A stretch of DNA of 64,000 nucleotides from Micromonospora lutea (GTDB lineage Bacteria; Actinomycetota; Actinomycetes; Mycobacteriales; Micromonosporaceae), in contig NZ_BOPB01000025.1 in NCBI RefSeq assembly GCF_016863535.1, forward strand, positions 62,001 through 126,000. Direction: 5' to 3'. The position numbers and the translations under genes are program-made. Below, piece by piece: positions 42,486 to 50,909 of the stretch. The notes beneath the pieces are model-generated. The model did not search any database. It was not told where the DNA came from and saw only the letters and a program-made list of their open reading frames with translations. Every line of letters begins with the position of its first letter. The stretch's first letter is position 1.

Positions 42486-44135
42486 ATGCGTAGCACGATG
42501 ATGGACGCCCCCCTTCAGGTCTCCCGGATCCTCGAACACGGCGCCACCGTGCACGGCACGGCCGAGGTGGTGACGTGGACCGGCGCGGAGCCACGGCGCA
42601 GCACGTACGCGCAGGTCGGGCGCGATGCCGCCCGGCTCGCCCACGCCCTACGGGCGGAGTGCGGGGTGACCGGCGACGAGCGGGTTGCCACCTTCATGTG
42701 GAACAACACCGAGCATCTGGTGGCGTACTTCGCCGTGCCCAGCATGGGTGCGGTGCTGCACACGTTGAACATCCGGCTCTTTCCCGACCAGGTGGCCTAC
42801 ATCGCCAATCACGCCGAGGACCGGGTGGTGCTGGTCGACTCGACGCTGATCCCGCTGCTGGCGAAGTCCCTCGGCAGCATGACCAGCGTGCGGCACGTGG
42901 TGGTGGTCGGTGGTGGCGACCCCGCGCCGCTGGTCGCGGCGGCCGGCGACCGGATCGCCGTACACCACTGGGACGCGCTGCTGGCCGAGCGGCCGGAGGT
43001 GTACGACTGGCCCGAGGTGGACGAGCGCGATGCCGCCGCCCTCTGCTACACCTCCGGCACCACCGGCAACCCCAAGGGGGTGGCCTACTCGCACCGCTCG
43101 ATCTACCTGCACTCGCTGCAGATCTGCATGCCGGAGGGGTTCGGGCTCGGGCCGACCGACCGCGAGTTGGCCATCGTGCCGATGTTCCACGCGATGTCAT
43201 GGGGACTGCCGTTCGCGGCCTTCCTCTCCGGCGCGTCGCTGGTGATGCCGGACCGCTTCCTCCAGGCCGCTCCGATCGCCGAGATGATCGCCGCCGAGCG
43301 GCCGACCCTGGCCGGCGCGGTGCCGACCATCTGGACCGATCTGCTGGCCTACCTGGACAGCCACGACGTCGACACCTCCTCGTTGAAGGAGGTGATCGTC
43401 GGTGGTTCGGCCTGTCCGCCGTCGTTGATGCACGCGTTCGACGAGCGGCACGGCATCGACGTGATCCACGCCTGGGGGATGACCGAGATGTCGCCGCTGG
43501 GCTCGGTGTCGCGTCCGCCCGCCGGAGCGGACGGCGACGATGCCTGGCGCTACCGCTACACGCAGGGCCGGGTGCCGGCGGGGGTGCGGGCCCGCATCGT
43601 GGGCCCGGCCGGGGAACCGCTGCCCGCCGACGGCACGTCCGTGGGTGAGCTGGAGGTCCGTGGGCCATGGATCACCGAGCGGTACGTCGGCGACGACGCG
43701 CCGGACCCGGAGAAGTTCCGCGACGGCTGGTTGCGGACCGGTGACGTGGGCACCCTCTCGGCGGACGGCTACATTACCCTCACCGATCGCGCCAAGGACG
43801 TGATCAAGTCCGGTGGGGAGTGGATCTCCTCAGTGGAGTTGGAGAACGCGTTGATGGCCCACCCGGCGGTGCTGGAGGCCTGCGTGGTGGGCGTACCGGA
43901 CCAGCGGTGGGACGAACGGCCGCTGGCGACGGTGGTGCTCCGGGAGGGCGCCTCGGCGACCCCGGAGGAACTGCGTGAGTTCCTGGCCGGGTCGGTGGCG
44001 CGCTGGCAGTTGCCGGAGCGGTGGGCGTTCATCGAGGCGGTGCCGAAGACCAGCGTCGGCAAGTTCGACAAGAAGGTGGTGCGCGCCCGGTACGCCGACG
44101 GCGACCTGAATGTACGGGAACTGGCCACACCGTAA
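42486..44135 (+). CDS. Long-chain fatty acid-CoA ligase (AMP-binding)
   Basis: A 549-residue member of the ANL superfamily. The P-loop is LCYTSGTTGNPKGVAYSHRS near residues 185-204. IHAWGMTEMSPLG and the A8 region LRTGDVGTLSADGYITLTDR with KDVIKSGGEWISSVELEN follow. The catalytic lysine is in KTSVGKFDKK. It activates a medium- or long-chain fatty acid to the acyl-adenylate and then the CoA ester. Length matches FadD-type enzymes. A GC-rich terminator follows. The ATG at 42486 suits both the family N-terminus and the -10 spacing. Confidence 0.93.
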   Translation: MRSTMMDAPLQVSRILEHGATVHGTAEVVTWTGAEPRRSTYAQVGRDAARLAHALRAECGVTGDERVATFMWNNTEHLVAYFAVPSMGAVLHTLNIRLFPDQVAYIANHAEDRVVLVDSTLIPLLAKSLGSMTSVRHVVVVGGGDPAPLVAAAGDRIAVHHWDALLAERPEVYDWPEVDERDAAALCYTSGTTGNPKGVAYSHRSIYLHSLQICMPEGFGLGPTDRELAIVPMFHAMSWGLPFAAFLSGASLVMPDRFLQAAPIAEMIAAERPTLAGAVPTIWTDLLAYLDSHDVDTSSLKEVIVGGSACPPSLMHAFDERHGIDVIHAWGMTEMSPLGSVSRPPAGADGDDAWRYRYTQGRVPAGVRARIVGPAGEPLPADGTSVGELEVRGPWITERYVGDDAPDPEKFRDGWLRTGDVGTLSADGYITLTDRAKDVIKSGGEWISSVELENALMAHPAVLEACVVGVPDQRWDERPLATVVLREGASATPEELREFLAGSVARWQLPERWAFIEAVPKTSVGKFDKKVVRARYADGDLNVRELATP

Positions 44136-44193
44136 CGTTTTTCGGCGCATCATCGCCATTGGGAGTAGTGGCCTGCACAGACCTCTCTCCGGT

Positions 44194-44230
44194 GGGCGGC
44201 CCCGGCGTTCGCACCGCGCCGGGGCCGCCC
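44194..44230 (+). terminator. Intrinsic terminator after the acyl-CoA ligase
   Basis: GGGCGGCCCCGGCG pairs perfectly with CGCCGGGGCCGCCC over 14 bp around a 9-base loop, followed by GTTCCTTT. A second small hairpin (GCAAT/ATTGC) lies about 20 bases further on. Confidence 0.85.
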
Positions 44231-44340
44231 GTTCCTTTACGGGGTAACCCGCAATGCCAGTATTGCGAGACTTGTTCGCCTCTGTCCTGCGGACGGCGAA
44301 AACTCCCAGGTCAAACCCGCCCGTCGGGCCCAGCCGGCAC

Positions 44341-45360
44341 CTAAGGGCCCTGGTCGTGGGCGCTGAGCAGCACCTTGCCGACCACCGAGTCCTCCACCGC
44401 CTGATGCGCGGCAGCGGTCGCTGACAGCGGATACGAGTGCAGCGGCAGGCCAGCCTCCTCGCCAACCCGGATACCGCCCTGCGCGGCGGCTGCCGCCACG
44501 TCCACCACCGCCTGCGCCTTGGCGGCCTTCGGCATCGTGTAGACCAGCACGAACTGCCAGCGGGCGTTCGGTGCCATCAGCGGGCGGATCGGCAGCGTCA
44601 CCTCGTCGCCACCGTCGTCGGCGTACGCGCAGACCACCCCACCCGGGCGCAGCAACCGCACGTCGGTGGCGGCGTTGCGGGCGGGCGAGACCTCCACGAT
44701 CGCGTGCACCCCGTCGGGTGCGATCTTGCGGACCTCCTCCACCACGTCCTGCTCCCGGTAGTTCACCACCGCCGAGGCGCCGGCCGCCGCAGCCAGCTGA
44801 GCCTTCTCGGCGCTGCTCACCGTGGCGATCACACAGGCGTCGGCCCAGGCCGCCAGCTGGATCGCCGCGTTGCCCACGGCACCGGCCCCACCCTGCACCA
44901 GTACCGCGTGATCGCTCAGCGCGCCCGGGCGCAGACACTCCGGCAGATACTCGCCGGCGGTCAGGCACCGGTGCGCCGTCAGGAACGGGATGCCCAGACA
45001 GGCACCCAGCTCGAAGGAGGCGTCACCGAGGCGTACCGCCTGGCGGACCGGGACCACGGTGTACTCGGCGGCCGTGCCCCAGGGCCGCTGCCACGCGGCC
45101 TCCCAGACCCACACCCGTTCGCCGATCAGCTCCTGGTCGACGCCCTCGCCGACCGCCTCGACCACCCCGGCGCCATCCTGGCCGGGCGTCTGCCAACCGG
45201 CCGGCAGCGGACCCTGACGGCGCGACTTCCAGTCCGTCGGATTCACCCCGGACACCGCGATCCGCACCAGCAACTCACCCGGACCGGGTTGCGGCACCGG
45301 CCGCTCGACCACCTGGAGGACCGACGGGTCACCGGTGCGCTCGTACACGATCGCCTTCAT
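44341..45360 (-). CDS. Zinc-type alcohol dehydrogenase / quinone oxidoreductase-like
   Basis: A 339-residue medium-chain reductase. It begins MKAIVYERTGDPSVLQVVER and has SGVNPTDWKSRRQGPLP with GQDGAGVVEAVGEGV in the catalytic domain. The NADP-binding site is VLVQGGAGAVGNAAIQLAAW. The catalytic zinc ligands of alcohol dehydrogenases are absent, fitting the zinc-free quinone oxidoreductase branch, which reduces enones or quinones with NADPH. It lies 41 bases downstream of the HAD gene on the same strand and probably shares its transcript. Confidence 0.9.
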   Translation of the reverse strand: MKAIVYERTGDPSVLQVVERPVPQPGPGELLVRIAVSGVNPTDWKSRRQGPLPAGWQTPGQDGAGVVEAVGEGVDQELIGERVWVWEAAWQRPWGTAAEYTVVPVRQAVRLGDASFELGACLGIPFLTAHRCLTAGEYLPECLRPGALSDHAVLVQGGAGAVGNAAIQLAAWADACVIATVSSAEKAQLAAAAGASAVVNYREQDVVEEVRKIAPDGVHAIVEVSPARNAATDVRLLRPGGVVCAYADDGGDEVTLPIRPLMAPNARWQFVLVYTMPKAAKAQAVVDVAAAAAQGGIRVGEEAGLPLHSYPLSATAAAHQAVEDSVVGKVLLSAHDQGP

Positions 45361-45401
45361 GCCACCGACCGTAGGCGGGCCGGGGATCGCCTGGTGGCGG
45401 T

Positions 45402-46058
45402 TCAGCCCAGCCGGTCGACGACCTCCGGGGTCAGCTCGTCGATCGAGCCCAGCACCGTCACGGCCAGTTGCCGAGCGTCGGAATCCAGCGGGTACGCGCC
45501 GTGCGGCACCGCCACCACCGCCATCCCGGCGGCAGCGGCCGAGCGGACCCCGTTGGAGGAGTCCTCCACCGCCACGCAGCGCGTCGGGTCGAGGCCGATT
45601 CGCCGGGCGACGCTCAGGTAGACGTCCGGGGCCGGCTTGCCGCGCTCGGTCTCCTCGGTCGACAGGGTGCTGCGGAACGCGTCGGTCAGGTCGGTGGCGG
45701 CCAGCGCCGCGGCGATCAGCCGGGTCGGCGAGGAACTGGCCAGCCCCAGGGGCCACCGCGCGGCCAGCCGGCGGACCACGTCGACCGCACCGTCGATCAC
45801 CGGAACCCGGGCCGCGTACCGGCGGGCCATCTCCTCGACCACCTCGGCGGCAACCTGGTCGGCGGTACGCCGCACCCCCAACTCGTCACTGAGGTACCGG
45901 GCCCACTCGCCGGTGCTCATCCCCATCAGACGTCGCTGGGTGTCGTCCTGCCACTCACCGCCGTGCTCGGCCACATAGGCCCGCCGAACCTCCTCCCACA
46001 CCGGCTCGGAGTCCACGATCACGCCGTCAAGGTCGAAAACCACCCCATCCACAGTCAC
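45402..46058 (-). CDS. HAD-family hydrolase (beta-phosphoglucomutase/phosphatase-like)
   Basis: A 218-residue HAD subfamily IA enzyme. The nucleophile and acid are Asp9 and Asp11 in VVFDLDGVIVDSEP. Motif II Ser/Thr lies in LGLASSSPTRLI, Lys in ETERGKPAPDVYL and the acidic motif IV in CVAVEDSSNGVRSAAAAG. The cap is the helical type. A sugar phosphate is a likely substrate. The GTG start is preceded by GGATGGGAGGA. The enzyme may share an operon with the downstream oxidoreductase. Confidence 0.92.
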   Translation of the reverse strand: MTVDGVVFDLDGVIVDSEPVWEEVRRAYVAEHGGEWQDDTQRRLMGMSTGEWARYLSDELGVRRTADQVAAEVVEEMARRYAARVPVIDGAVDVVRRLAARWPLGLASSSPTRLIAAALAATDLTDAFRSTLSTEETERGKPAPDVYLSVARRIGLDPTRCVAVEDSSNGVRSAAAAGMAVVAVPHGAYPLDSDARQLAVTVLGSIDELTPEVVDRLG

Positions 46059-46091
46059 ACCCCCATCCTCCCATCCTCGCCCCTACCGCGT

Positions 46092-46136
46092 TGATCAAGA
46101 AGTTTGCGTCGGGGTCAGGCGAGAACCTCTTGGTCA
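46092..46136. repeat. Degenerate palindrome, family B relative
   Basis: TGATCAAGAAGTT and AACCTCTTGGTCA pair at 12 of 13 positions (one G-T wobble, one mismatch). It ends just before the stop of the gene at 46139-47002 and so probably terminates it. It resembles the palindrome at 27468. Confidence 0.65.
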
Positions 46137-46138
46137 CC

Positions 46139-47002
46139 TCAGCTCTGCAGGGGTGGGAGGCCGATGGGGCTGTCCGGCGGGATCACCGTGTGGGCGGCGC
46201 GGGCGATCGGGTCGAGCAGTTCACGTAGGCGGTCTGCCCGCTCTGGGCCGAGGGTCAGCCAGGGGCGGGCGGCGGCGAGATCGGTGGCGTCCTCGATCGC
46301 CTGAAAAGCTGCCCGCCCGCGCTCGGTCGGCTGTCCGTCGGAGTCCAGCCAGCCACGGCTGGTGAGCCGTTCACGGGCCTGTGCCCAGTCCTGCTCCGAC
46401 CAGCCCCGACCGAGCAGGTTGGCCGGCGGCATGTCGATCGCGACCCGCCAGGCCAGCGTCTCCACCGGGTCGAGATCGGCGGCGACCAGCGCCGCCACGT
46501 GACCGTCGCCGCGATGCTCGCGCAGCGTGGTGGCGGCCTGCCAGAGCCGAGCCAGCGGGTACTCACCACGCGGCAGGGCCGCATTCGCCGCGCCGAGCAC
46601 CCGACCGGCCGTCGTGAGGCCGTCAGTGGCGGCCTCAAGCAGGTCGGCGGCGTCCACCAGGTGCCGCTCGGGCAGCTCGTAGGTCAACTCGGCGAGTGCC
46701 TGCACCGCCCCGGTCAGCCGGGCGCGCAGCGCCTGGTCCGGCGTGGCCAGCTGCCACACCGCCGGCAGGGCCCGGCTCACCATGTGCGGCGCGAAGTTGT
46801 AGCAGGCGGCGATCACCGGTGCCGGACCGGTCGGCCCGAGCGGGGCGGCCCGACCGGCGAAGTAACCCCGCCAGTAGCCGCGTAGGCCGACCGCCTCATA
46901 GGCGGCGCGGGCACGCGGGTGGAAGTAGGTGACGGCGTGCACCGGCTCGAAGTGCGTCCACATCAACCGGGCAATCCGCCCGCCGGCCTCCGCTGCCGTC
47001 AC
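46139..47002 (-). CDS. SCO6745-family protein (SalK-like)
   Basis: A 287-residue, mostly helical protein of the kind annotated as SCO6745 family in streptomycetes. Recognisable stretches are FEPVHAVTYFHPRARAAYEA, LRGYWRGYFAGRAAPLG and VIAACYNFAPHMVSRALP. A winged-helix-like C-terminus follows (LTSRGWLDSDGQPTERG). The same fold is called SalK in antibiotic clusters. No enzymatic motif is seen and its role is unknown. GTG 47002 is chosen because GGAGG stands 5 bases upstream; longer in-frame forms have no ribosome site. Confidence 0.8.
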   Translation of the reverse strand: MTAAEAGGRIARLMWTHFEPVHAVTYFHPRARAAYEAVGLRGYWRGYFAGRAAPLGPTGPAPVIAACYNFAPHMVSRALPAVWQLATPDQALRARLTGAVQALAELTYELPERHLVDAADLLEAATDGLTTAGRVLGAANAALPRGEYPLARLWQAATTLREHRGDGHVAALVAADLDPVETLAWRVAIDMPPANLLGRGWSEQDWAQARERLTSRGWLDSDGQPTERGRAAFQAIEDATDLAAARPWLTLGPERADRLRELLDPIARAAHTVIPPDSPIGLPPLQS

Positions 47003-47138
47003 GTGCACCTCCGTGTTCGCTTCGACCAGCGTCCCCGGCGCGGTGCCCGGGACGCTGGTCGAAACTACTGCCGGTGGGTGACCGGCCGGAAGCCAACTGT
47101 GGTCAACGGCATCGATGTTTTCCGAGCCGACCCGAGCC

Positions 47139-47771
47139 TCACGCGGCGGCGAGCACGTCCACCACGAAGCGCAGCGGGCCGGCAGGACGGCCGCCCCCAC
47201 CGTCGCCGTACGCGTCCTCGGCCGGGATGTCGAGCTGCACCCGACTGCCCACGGTCACGCCCACCAGGCCCTTGTCCCAGCCCGGGATGACCTGCCCGAC
47301 CCCGATCGGGAAGGTTGCCGGTTGTCCGCGTTCCCAGGAGGAGTCGAACTCCTCGCCGTTCTCGTAGAACACGCCGACGTAGTTGGTGGTGATCGACTGG
47401 CCGGCCTCGACCTTCGGCCCGGTGCCCTCGATCAGCGGGGTCACCGTCAGCTTGGTCAGCTTGCCCTCGCCAGCGGTGACGGTCGGCTTGCTGCCCAGAG
47501 CCGGGTCCGCACCCTCCGGCAGCTTCGGCGCGGGCGGCTGGGCCGGTTCGCTGGCCTCCACCGGGGCGGACGGCGTACCGGCAGCCTGCTCGGGGGCGTC
47601 GTCACCACCACGCTGGCCGACGATCACGAACACGGTGATCAACACCGCCACGACGGCGATCCCGGCGAACGCGCCGGCCCAGGCCTGCCGGCGGCGTTTC
47701 GCCTCGGCTGCCTTCTGAGCCGCCAACTGCTCGGCCAACCGTCGCCGTGCCTTGGTCTCCTGCTCGCTCAC
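47139..47771 (-). CDS. FKBP-type peptidyl-prolyl isomerase, membrane-anchored
   Basis: A 210-residue protein with a cytoplasmic charged N-terminus (QETKARRRLAEQLAAQKAAE), one membrane helix (WAGAFAGIAVVAVLITVFVI) and a Pro/Ala-rich spacer. The extracellular FKBP domain covers about residues 105-210. Family residues are visible in TTNYVGVFYENGEEFDSSW, FPIGVGQVIPGWDKGLVGV and VQLDIPAEDAYGD. It is expected to help secreted proteins fold by proline isomerisation. The GTG start is close to the family length. It lies 201 bases downstream of the Ku gene. Confidence 0.92.
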   Translation of the reverse strand: MSEQETKARRRLAEQLAAQKAAEAKRRRQAWAGAFAGIAVVAVLITVFVIVGQRGGDDAPEQAAGTPSAPVEASEPAQPPAPKLPEGADPALGSKPTVTAGEGKLTKLTVTPLIEGTGPKVEAGQSITTNYVGVFYENGEEFDSSWERGQPATFPIGVGQVIPGWDKGLVGVTVGSRVQLDIPAEDAYGDGGGGRPAGPLRFVVDVLAAA

Positions 47772-47972
47772 GTCCTCGACTCCCTGCTGAGAGGTGTGGG
47801 ATGGGTCCGGCCACGGGCAGCCGTCGCCGACACACGGTACCTGGTATCGGACGCACTTCCGACCGTCGATGGCCCGTACCGGCAGGCACGGCTGTGCCGA
47901 TCATGAAGTTCGGGTCGCGCCGGTGCCATCAGCAGACGTATTCGAGCGAGCTGAGCTGCGGAATCGGCGAAA

Positions 47973-48971
47973 TCAGGCGGACTTGCGCGGCGTGGTCTTC
48001 TTGGCGGCTTTCTTCTCGGCGGACTTCTTGGCCGGCTGGGCCTTCTTGGCGGTGGCCTTCTTCTCGGCGGTCTTCTTCGCGGGCGCCTTCTTGGCCGGAG
48101 TCTTGGCGGCCTTCTTCTCCGCCGCCTTCTTCTGCGCCGAGCGCGCCGAGGAGATCGGGGTCGGCTCGGCGCCGCCACCGGCCGGTGCCTCGCCGCGCGC
48201 CGCCCGGGCTCGCTCCACCGATGCCTTGAGCGCGGCCATCAGGTCGACGGCCGCGGCGGGAGCCTCCTCCACCTCCTCCGGCTGGACCACCTCCCGGCCC
48301 TCCACCTTCGCGTCGATGACCTCCTGCAACGCCGCCCGGTAGTCGTCGGTGAACTCGTCCGGGTGAAAGTCCCCGGCCATCGAATCGATCAGCGAGGTGG
48401 CCATCGCCAGCTCCGGTGGCCGGATCTTCAGATCCTCGTCGAGGAAACCGAAACTCGGCTTACGGATCTCGTCGGGCCAGAGCATCGTGTTCAGCAGCAG
48501 TACGCCCTCACGGACCCGGAGAGTGGCCAACTGCTCCCGCTGGCGCAGCGCCACCTTGACGATCGCCACCCGCTCCGAGTCGGTCAGCGCGTCTCGCAAC
48601 AGCAGGTACGGCTTGGTCGCGGTGCCCTCCGGCTCCAGGAAGTACGCCTTGTTGTAGAGGATCGGGTCTACCTGCTCGGCCGGAACGAACTCCAGCACGT
48701 CGATCGCGTGGGAGGTGCTCAACGGCAGGTCGGCGAAGTCGGAGTCGGTGAGGATGACCATCTCCCCGCCGCCGAGGTCGTAGCCCTTGGCGATGTCGTC
48801 GTAGCTGACCTCCTCGCCGCAGACCTGACAGGTGCGCTTGTATCGGATCCGTCCGCCGTCGGCCCGGTGCACCTGGTGGAACCGGATGTCCTTCTCCTCC
48901 GTCGCGGAATACAGCTTCACCGCGATCGAGACCAGGCCGAACGACACGGCACCCTTCCAGATGGCCCGCAT
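47973..48971 (-). CDS. ku: Ku protein (non-homologous end joining)
   Basis: A 332-residue DNA-end-binding protein. The Ku core starts MRAIWKGAVSFGLVSIAVKL and holds a CxxC (TCQVCGEEV), DVLEFVPAEQVDPILYNKAY and MLWPDEIRKPSFGFLDE. From about residue 270 there is a Lys/Ala-rich tail of PAKKA- and EKKA-type repeats, as in mycobacterial and streptomycete Ku. Such tails promote bridging and DNA binding. Ku is divergent from the ligase and polymerase genes, with an 85-base shared promoter region, so the NHEJ genes are probably co-regulated. Confidence 0.97.
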   Translation of the reverse strand: MRAIWKGAVSFGLVSIAVKLYSATEEKDIRFHQVHRADGGRIRYKRTCQVCGEEVSYDDIAKGYDLGGGEMVILTDSDFADLPLSTSHAIDVLEFVPAEQVDPILYNKAYFLEPEGTATKPYLLLRDALTDSERVAIVKVALRQREQLATLRVREGVLLLNTMLWPDEIRKPSFGFLDEDLKIRPPELAMATSLIDSMAGDFHPDEFTDDYRAALQEVIDAKVEGREVVQPEEVEEAPAAAVDLMAALKASVERARAARGEAPAGGGAEPTPISSARSAQKKAAEKKAAKTPAKKAPAKKTAEKKATAKKAQPAKKSAEKKAAKKTTPRKSA

Positions 48972-49044
48972 ACTGCGCTCCCTTCCCCGGTATCGACCAT
49001 GCTCGCATCACAGCGAACCGGGCGCGAGGTGTTCGGCCTGCTAC

Positions 49045-49050
49045 TACAGT
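49045..49050 (+). promoter_or_regulatory. -10 element for leaderless LigD mRNA
   Basis: TACAGT ends exactly 6 bases before the GTG at 49057; no Shine-Dalgarno sequence exists in the spacer (CGTTCT). Confidence 0.6.
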
Positions 49051-49056
49051 CGTTCT

Positions 49057-49998
49057 GTGCCCGGCGCGCCGTTCAAGCCGATGCTCGCGATGACCGGGCA
49101 GCTTCCGACCGGTCCCGGTTGGGCGTACGAGTTCAAGTGGGATGGCGTACGCGGCCTGGCCGACATCGTCGGCGGGCGGCAGCGCCTGTACGCCCGCTCC
49201 GGCGTGGAGATCACCACCGCCTACCCCGAGTTGATCCCGCTCGGCGAGCAGGTCGAGGACGTCCTGCTCGACGGCGAGGTGGTCCTCTTCGACCAGGCCG
49301 GACGGCCGTCGTTCACCGCCCTGGCCGAGCGGATGCACGTCCGCAACGCCGCGAAGGCGGCTCGGCTGGCGGCCACCGTACCGGTCACTTACATGATCTT
49401 CGACGTGCTGCGGCTGGGCGGACAGGACGTCACCGGCTGGCCGTACACCCGGCGGCGGGAGGCCCTCGACGGCCTCGGGCTGGGCGCGGCGCGGTGGGCA
49501 GTGCCCCCGGTCTTCTCCGATGGCCCGGCCACCTACGAGGCGGCCGGTGAGCACGGGCTCGAAGGGGTGATGGCCAAACGCGTCGAGTCGACCTACCGGC
49601 CCGGGGTGCGTTCACCGGACTGGGTGAAGGTGAAGCTGGAGGTGACCGGCGACTTCGTGGTCGGCGGCTGGCGTCCCGGCGCGCGGAAGATCGGTGGCCT
49701 GCTGGTCGGGGTACCCGGCGTCGACGGCCGACTCGTCTACCGGGGCCGGGTCGGTGGCGGCATCGGCGCCGCCCTGGAACGGGAACTGCTGCGTGAGCTG
49801 GAGCCGCTGCGTACCACCGCCTCGCCGTTCTCCGGCGACGTGCCCCGCGAGGATGCCCGGGGCGCGATCTGGGTAACTCCCCGGATCGTGGTGGAGGTCA
49901 AGTACGGCCAGCGCACCCCGGACGGGCGGCTCCGGTTCCCCCGGATCCTGCGGCTGCGGCCGGACAAGCCGGCCGAGGAGGTCGAAGATGCCAGCTGA
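49057..49998 (+). CDS. ligD: LigD-type ATP-dependent DNA ligase
   Basis: A 313-residue nick-sealing ligase with only the ligase part of LigD. The nucleotidyl-lysine is Lys27 in YEFKWDGVRG. LLDGEVVLFD (motif III), YMIFDVLRLGG, EGVMAKRVESTYRPG (motif IV) and DWVKVKLEVTGDFVVGG (motif V) follow, and the OB-fold ends with VEVKYGQRTPDGRLR. The polymerase part is a separate gene overlapping by 11 bases, unlike the single fused LigD of mycobacteria. It is the final enzyme in Ku-dependent end joining. GTG 49057 fits the leaderless promoter. Confidence 0.94.
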   Translation: MPGAPFKPMLAMTGQLPTGPGWAYEFKWDGVRGLADIVGGRQRLYARSGVEITTAYPELIPLGEQVEDVLLDGEVVLFDQAGRPSFTALAERMHVRNAAKAARLAATVPVTYMIFDVLRLGGQDVTGWPYTRRREALDGLGLGAARWAVPPVFSDGPATYEAAGEHGLEGVMAKRVESTYRPGVRSPDWVKVKLEVTGDFVVGGWRPGARKIGGLLVGVPGVDGRLVYRGRVGGGIGAALERELLRELEPLRTTASPFSGDVPREDARGAIWVTPRIVVEVKYGQRTPDGRLRFPRILRLRPDKPAEEVEDAS

Positions 49999-50899
49999 CC
50001 GGTTCCCAGTCGACGTGCAGGGCCGCACGCTGGAGCTGTCCAACCTGGACAAGGTGCTCTACCCGGCGGCCGGTTTCACCAAGGGCGAGGTGATCGACTA
50101 CTACACCCGGGTCGCGCCCGTGCTCCTGCCGCATCTGGCCGACCGGGCGCTGACCCGGATCCGCTACCCCAACGGCGTGGACGGCAACTCGTTCTTCGAG
50201 AAGAACGCCCCCGCCGCCACCCCCGACTGGGTACGCACCGAGAACCTGCCCGCACCCGGCTCCACGAAGGGCCGGGAAACCATCGACTACGTGGTCGCCG
50301 AGGACCTGCCCACCCTGGTCTGGCTGGCCAACCTCGCCGCGCTGGAACTGCACACACCGCAGTGGAAGATCGGTGAGCATCCGGACCTGATGGTGGTCGA
50401 CCTCGACCCCGGGGCCCCGGCCTCGCTGAAGCAGTGCTGCCAGGTGGCGTTGCTGCTGCGCGACCGGCTGGCCGCCGACGGCCTGGACGCCTACCCGAAG
50501 ACCTCCGGCAAGAAGGGAATGCAGCTCTGCTGCCCCATCTCCGGCACCCAGTCCGCCGACGACGTGTCGGCCTACGCGCGACGTATCGCGCAGGAGTTGG
50601 AACGCGAACATCCGAAGCTGATCGTGTCGAAGATGGCGAAGAACCTGCGCTCCGGCAAGGTGTTCATCGACTGGAGCCAGAACAACGCGGCGAAGACCAC
50701 GGTGGCCCCGTACTCGCTGCGCGCCCAGCCGGTCCCGGCGGTGTCGACCCCGCTGACCTGGGACGAGGTGGCGGCCGGCGCGGCCGGCAAGCGGCCGGCG
50801 ACGAAGCCGTACACCGCCGCCGAGGTGCTCAAGCGAGCCGAGAAGTCCGGGGACCTGCTCGCCCCCCTCCTCGACGGCGGCCCTCAGTTGCCGGTCTAG
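49988..50899 (+). CDS. LigD polymerase-domain protein (AEP primase-polymerase fold)
   Basis: A 303-residue polymerase of the archaeo-eukaryotic primase superfamily that fills gaps at broken ends. The N-terminus ELSNLDKVLYPAAGFTKGEV and RYPNGVDGNSFFEKNAP are typical. The metal-binding pair is Asp-x-Asp in LMVVDLDPGAP, and KTSGKKGMQLCCPIS is the phosphate-binding stretch; in many fused LigD proteins the Gln there is His. The ATG has GAGGAGG upstream inside the ligase gene. With Ku and the ligase it completes two-component NHEJ; the 3'-phosphoesterase domain of fused LigD is not present nearby. Confidence 0.93.
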   Translation: MPADRFPVDVQGRTLELSNLDKVLYPAAGFTKGEVIDYYTRVAPVLLPHLADRALTRIRYPNGVDGNSFFEKNAPAATPDWVRTENLPAPGSTKGRETIDYVVAEDLPTLVWLANLAALELHTPQWKIGEHPDLMVVDLDPGAPASLKQCCQVALLLRDRLAADGLDAYPKTSGKKGMQLCCPISGTQSADDVSAYARRIAQELEREHPKLIVSKMAKNLRSGKVFIDWSQNNAAKTTVAPYSLRAQPVPAVSTPLTWDEVAAGAAGKRPATKPYTAAEVLKRAEKSGDLLAPLLDGGPQLPV

Positions 50900-50909
50900 T
50901 GGTCCGGCG

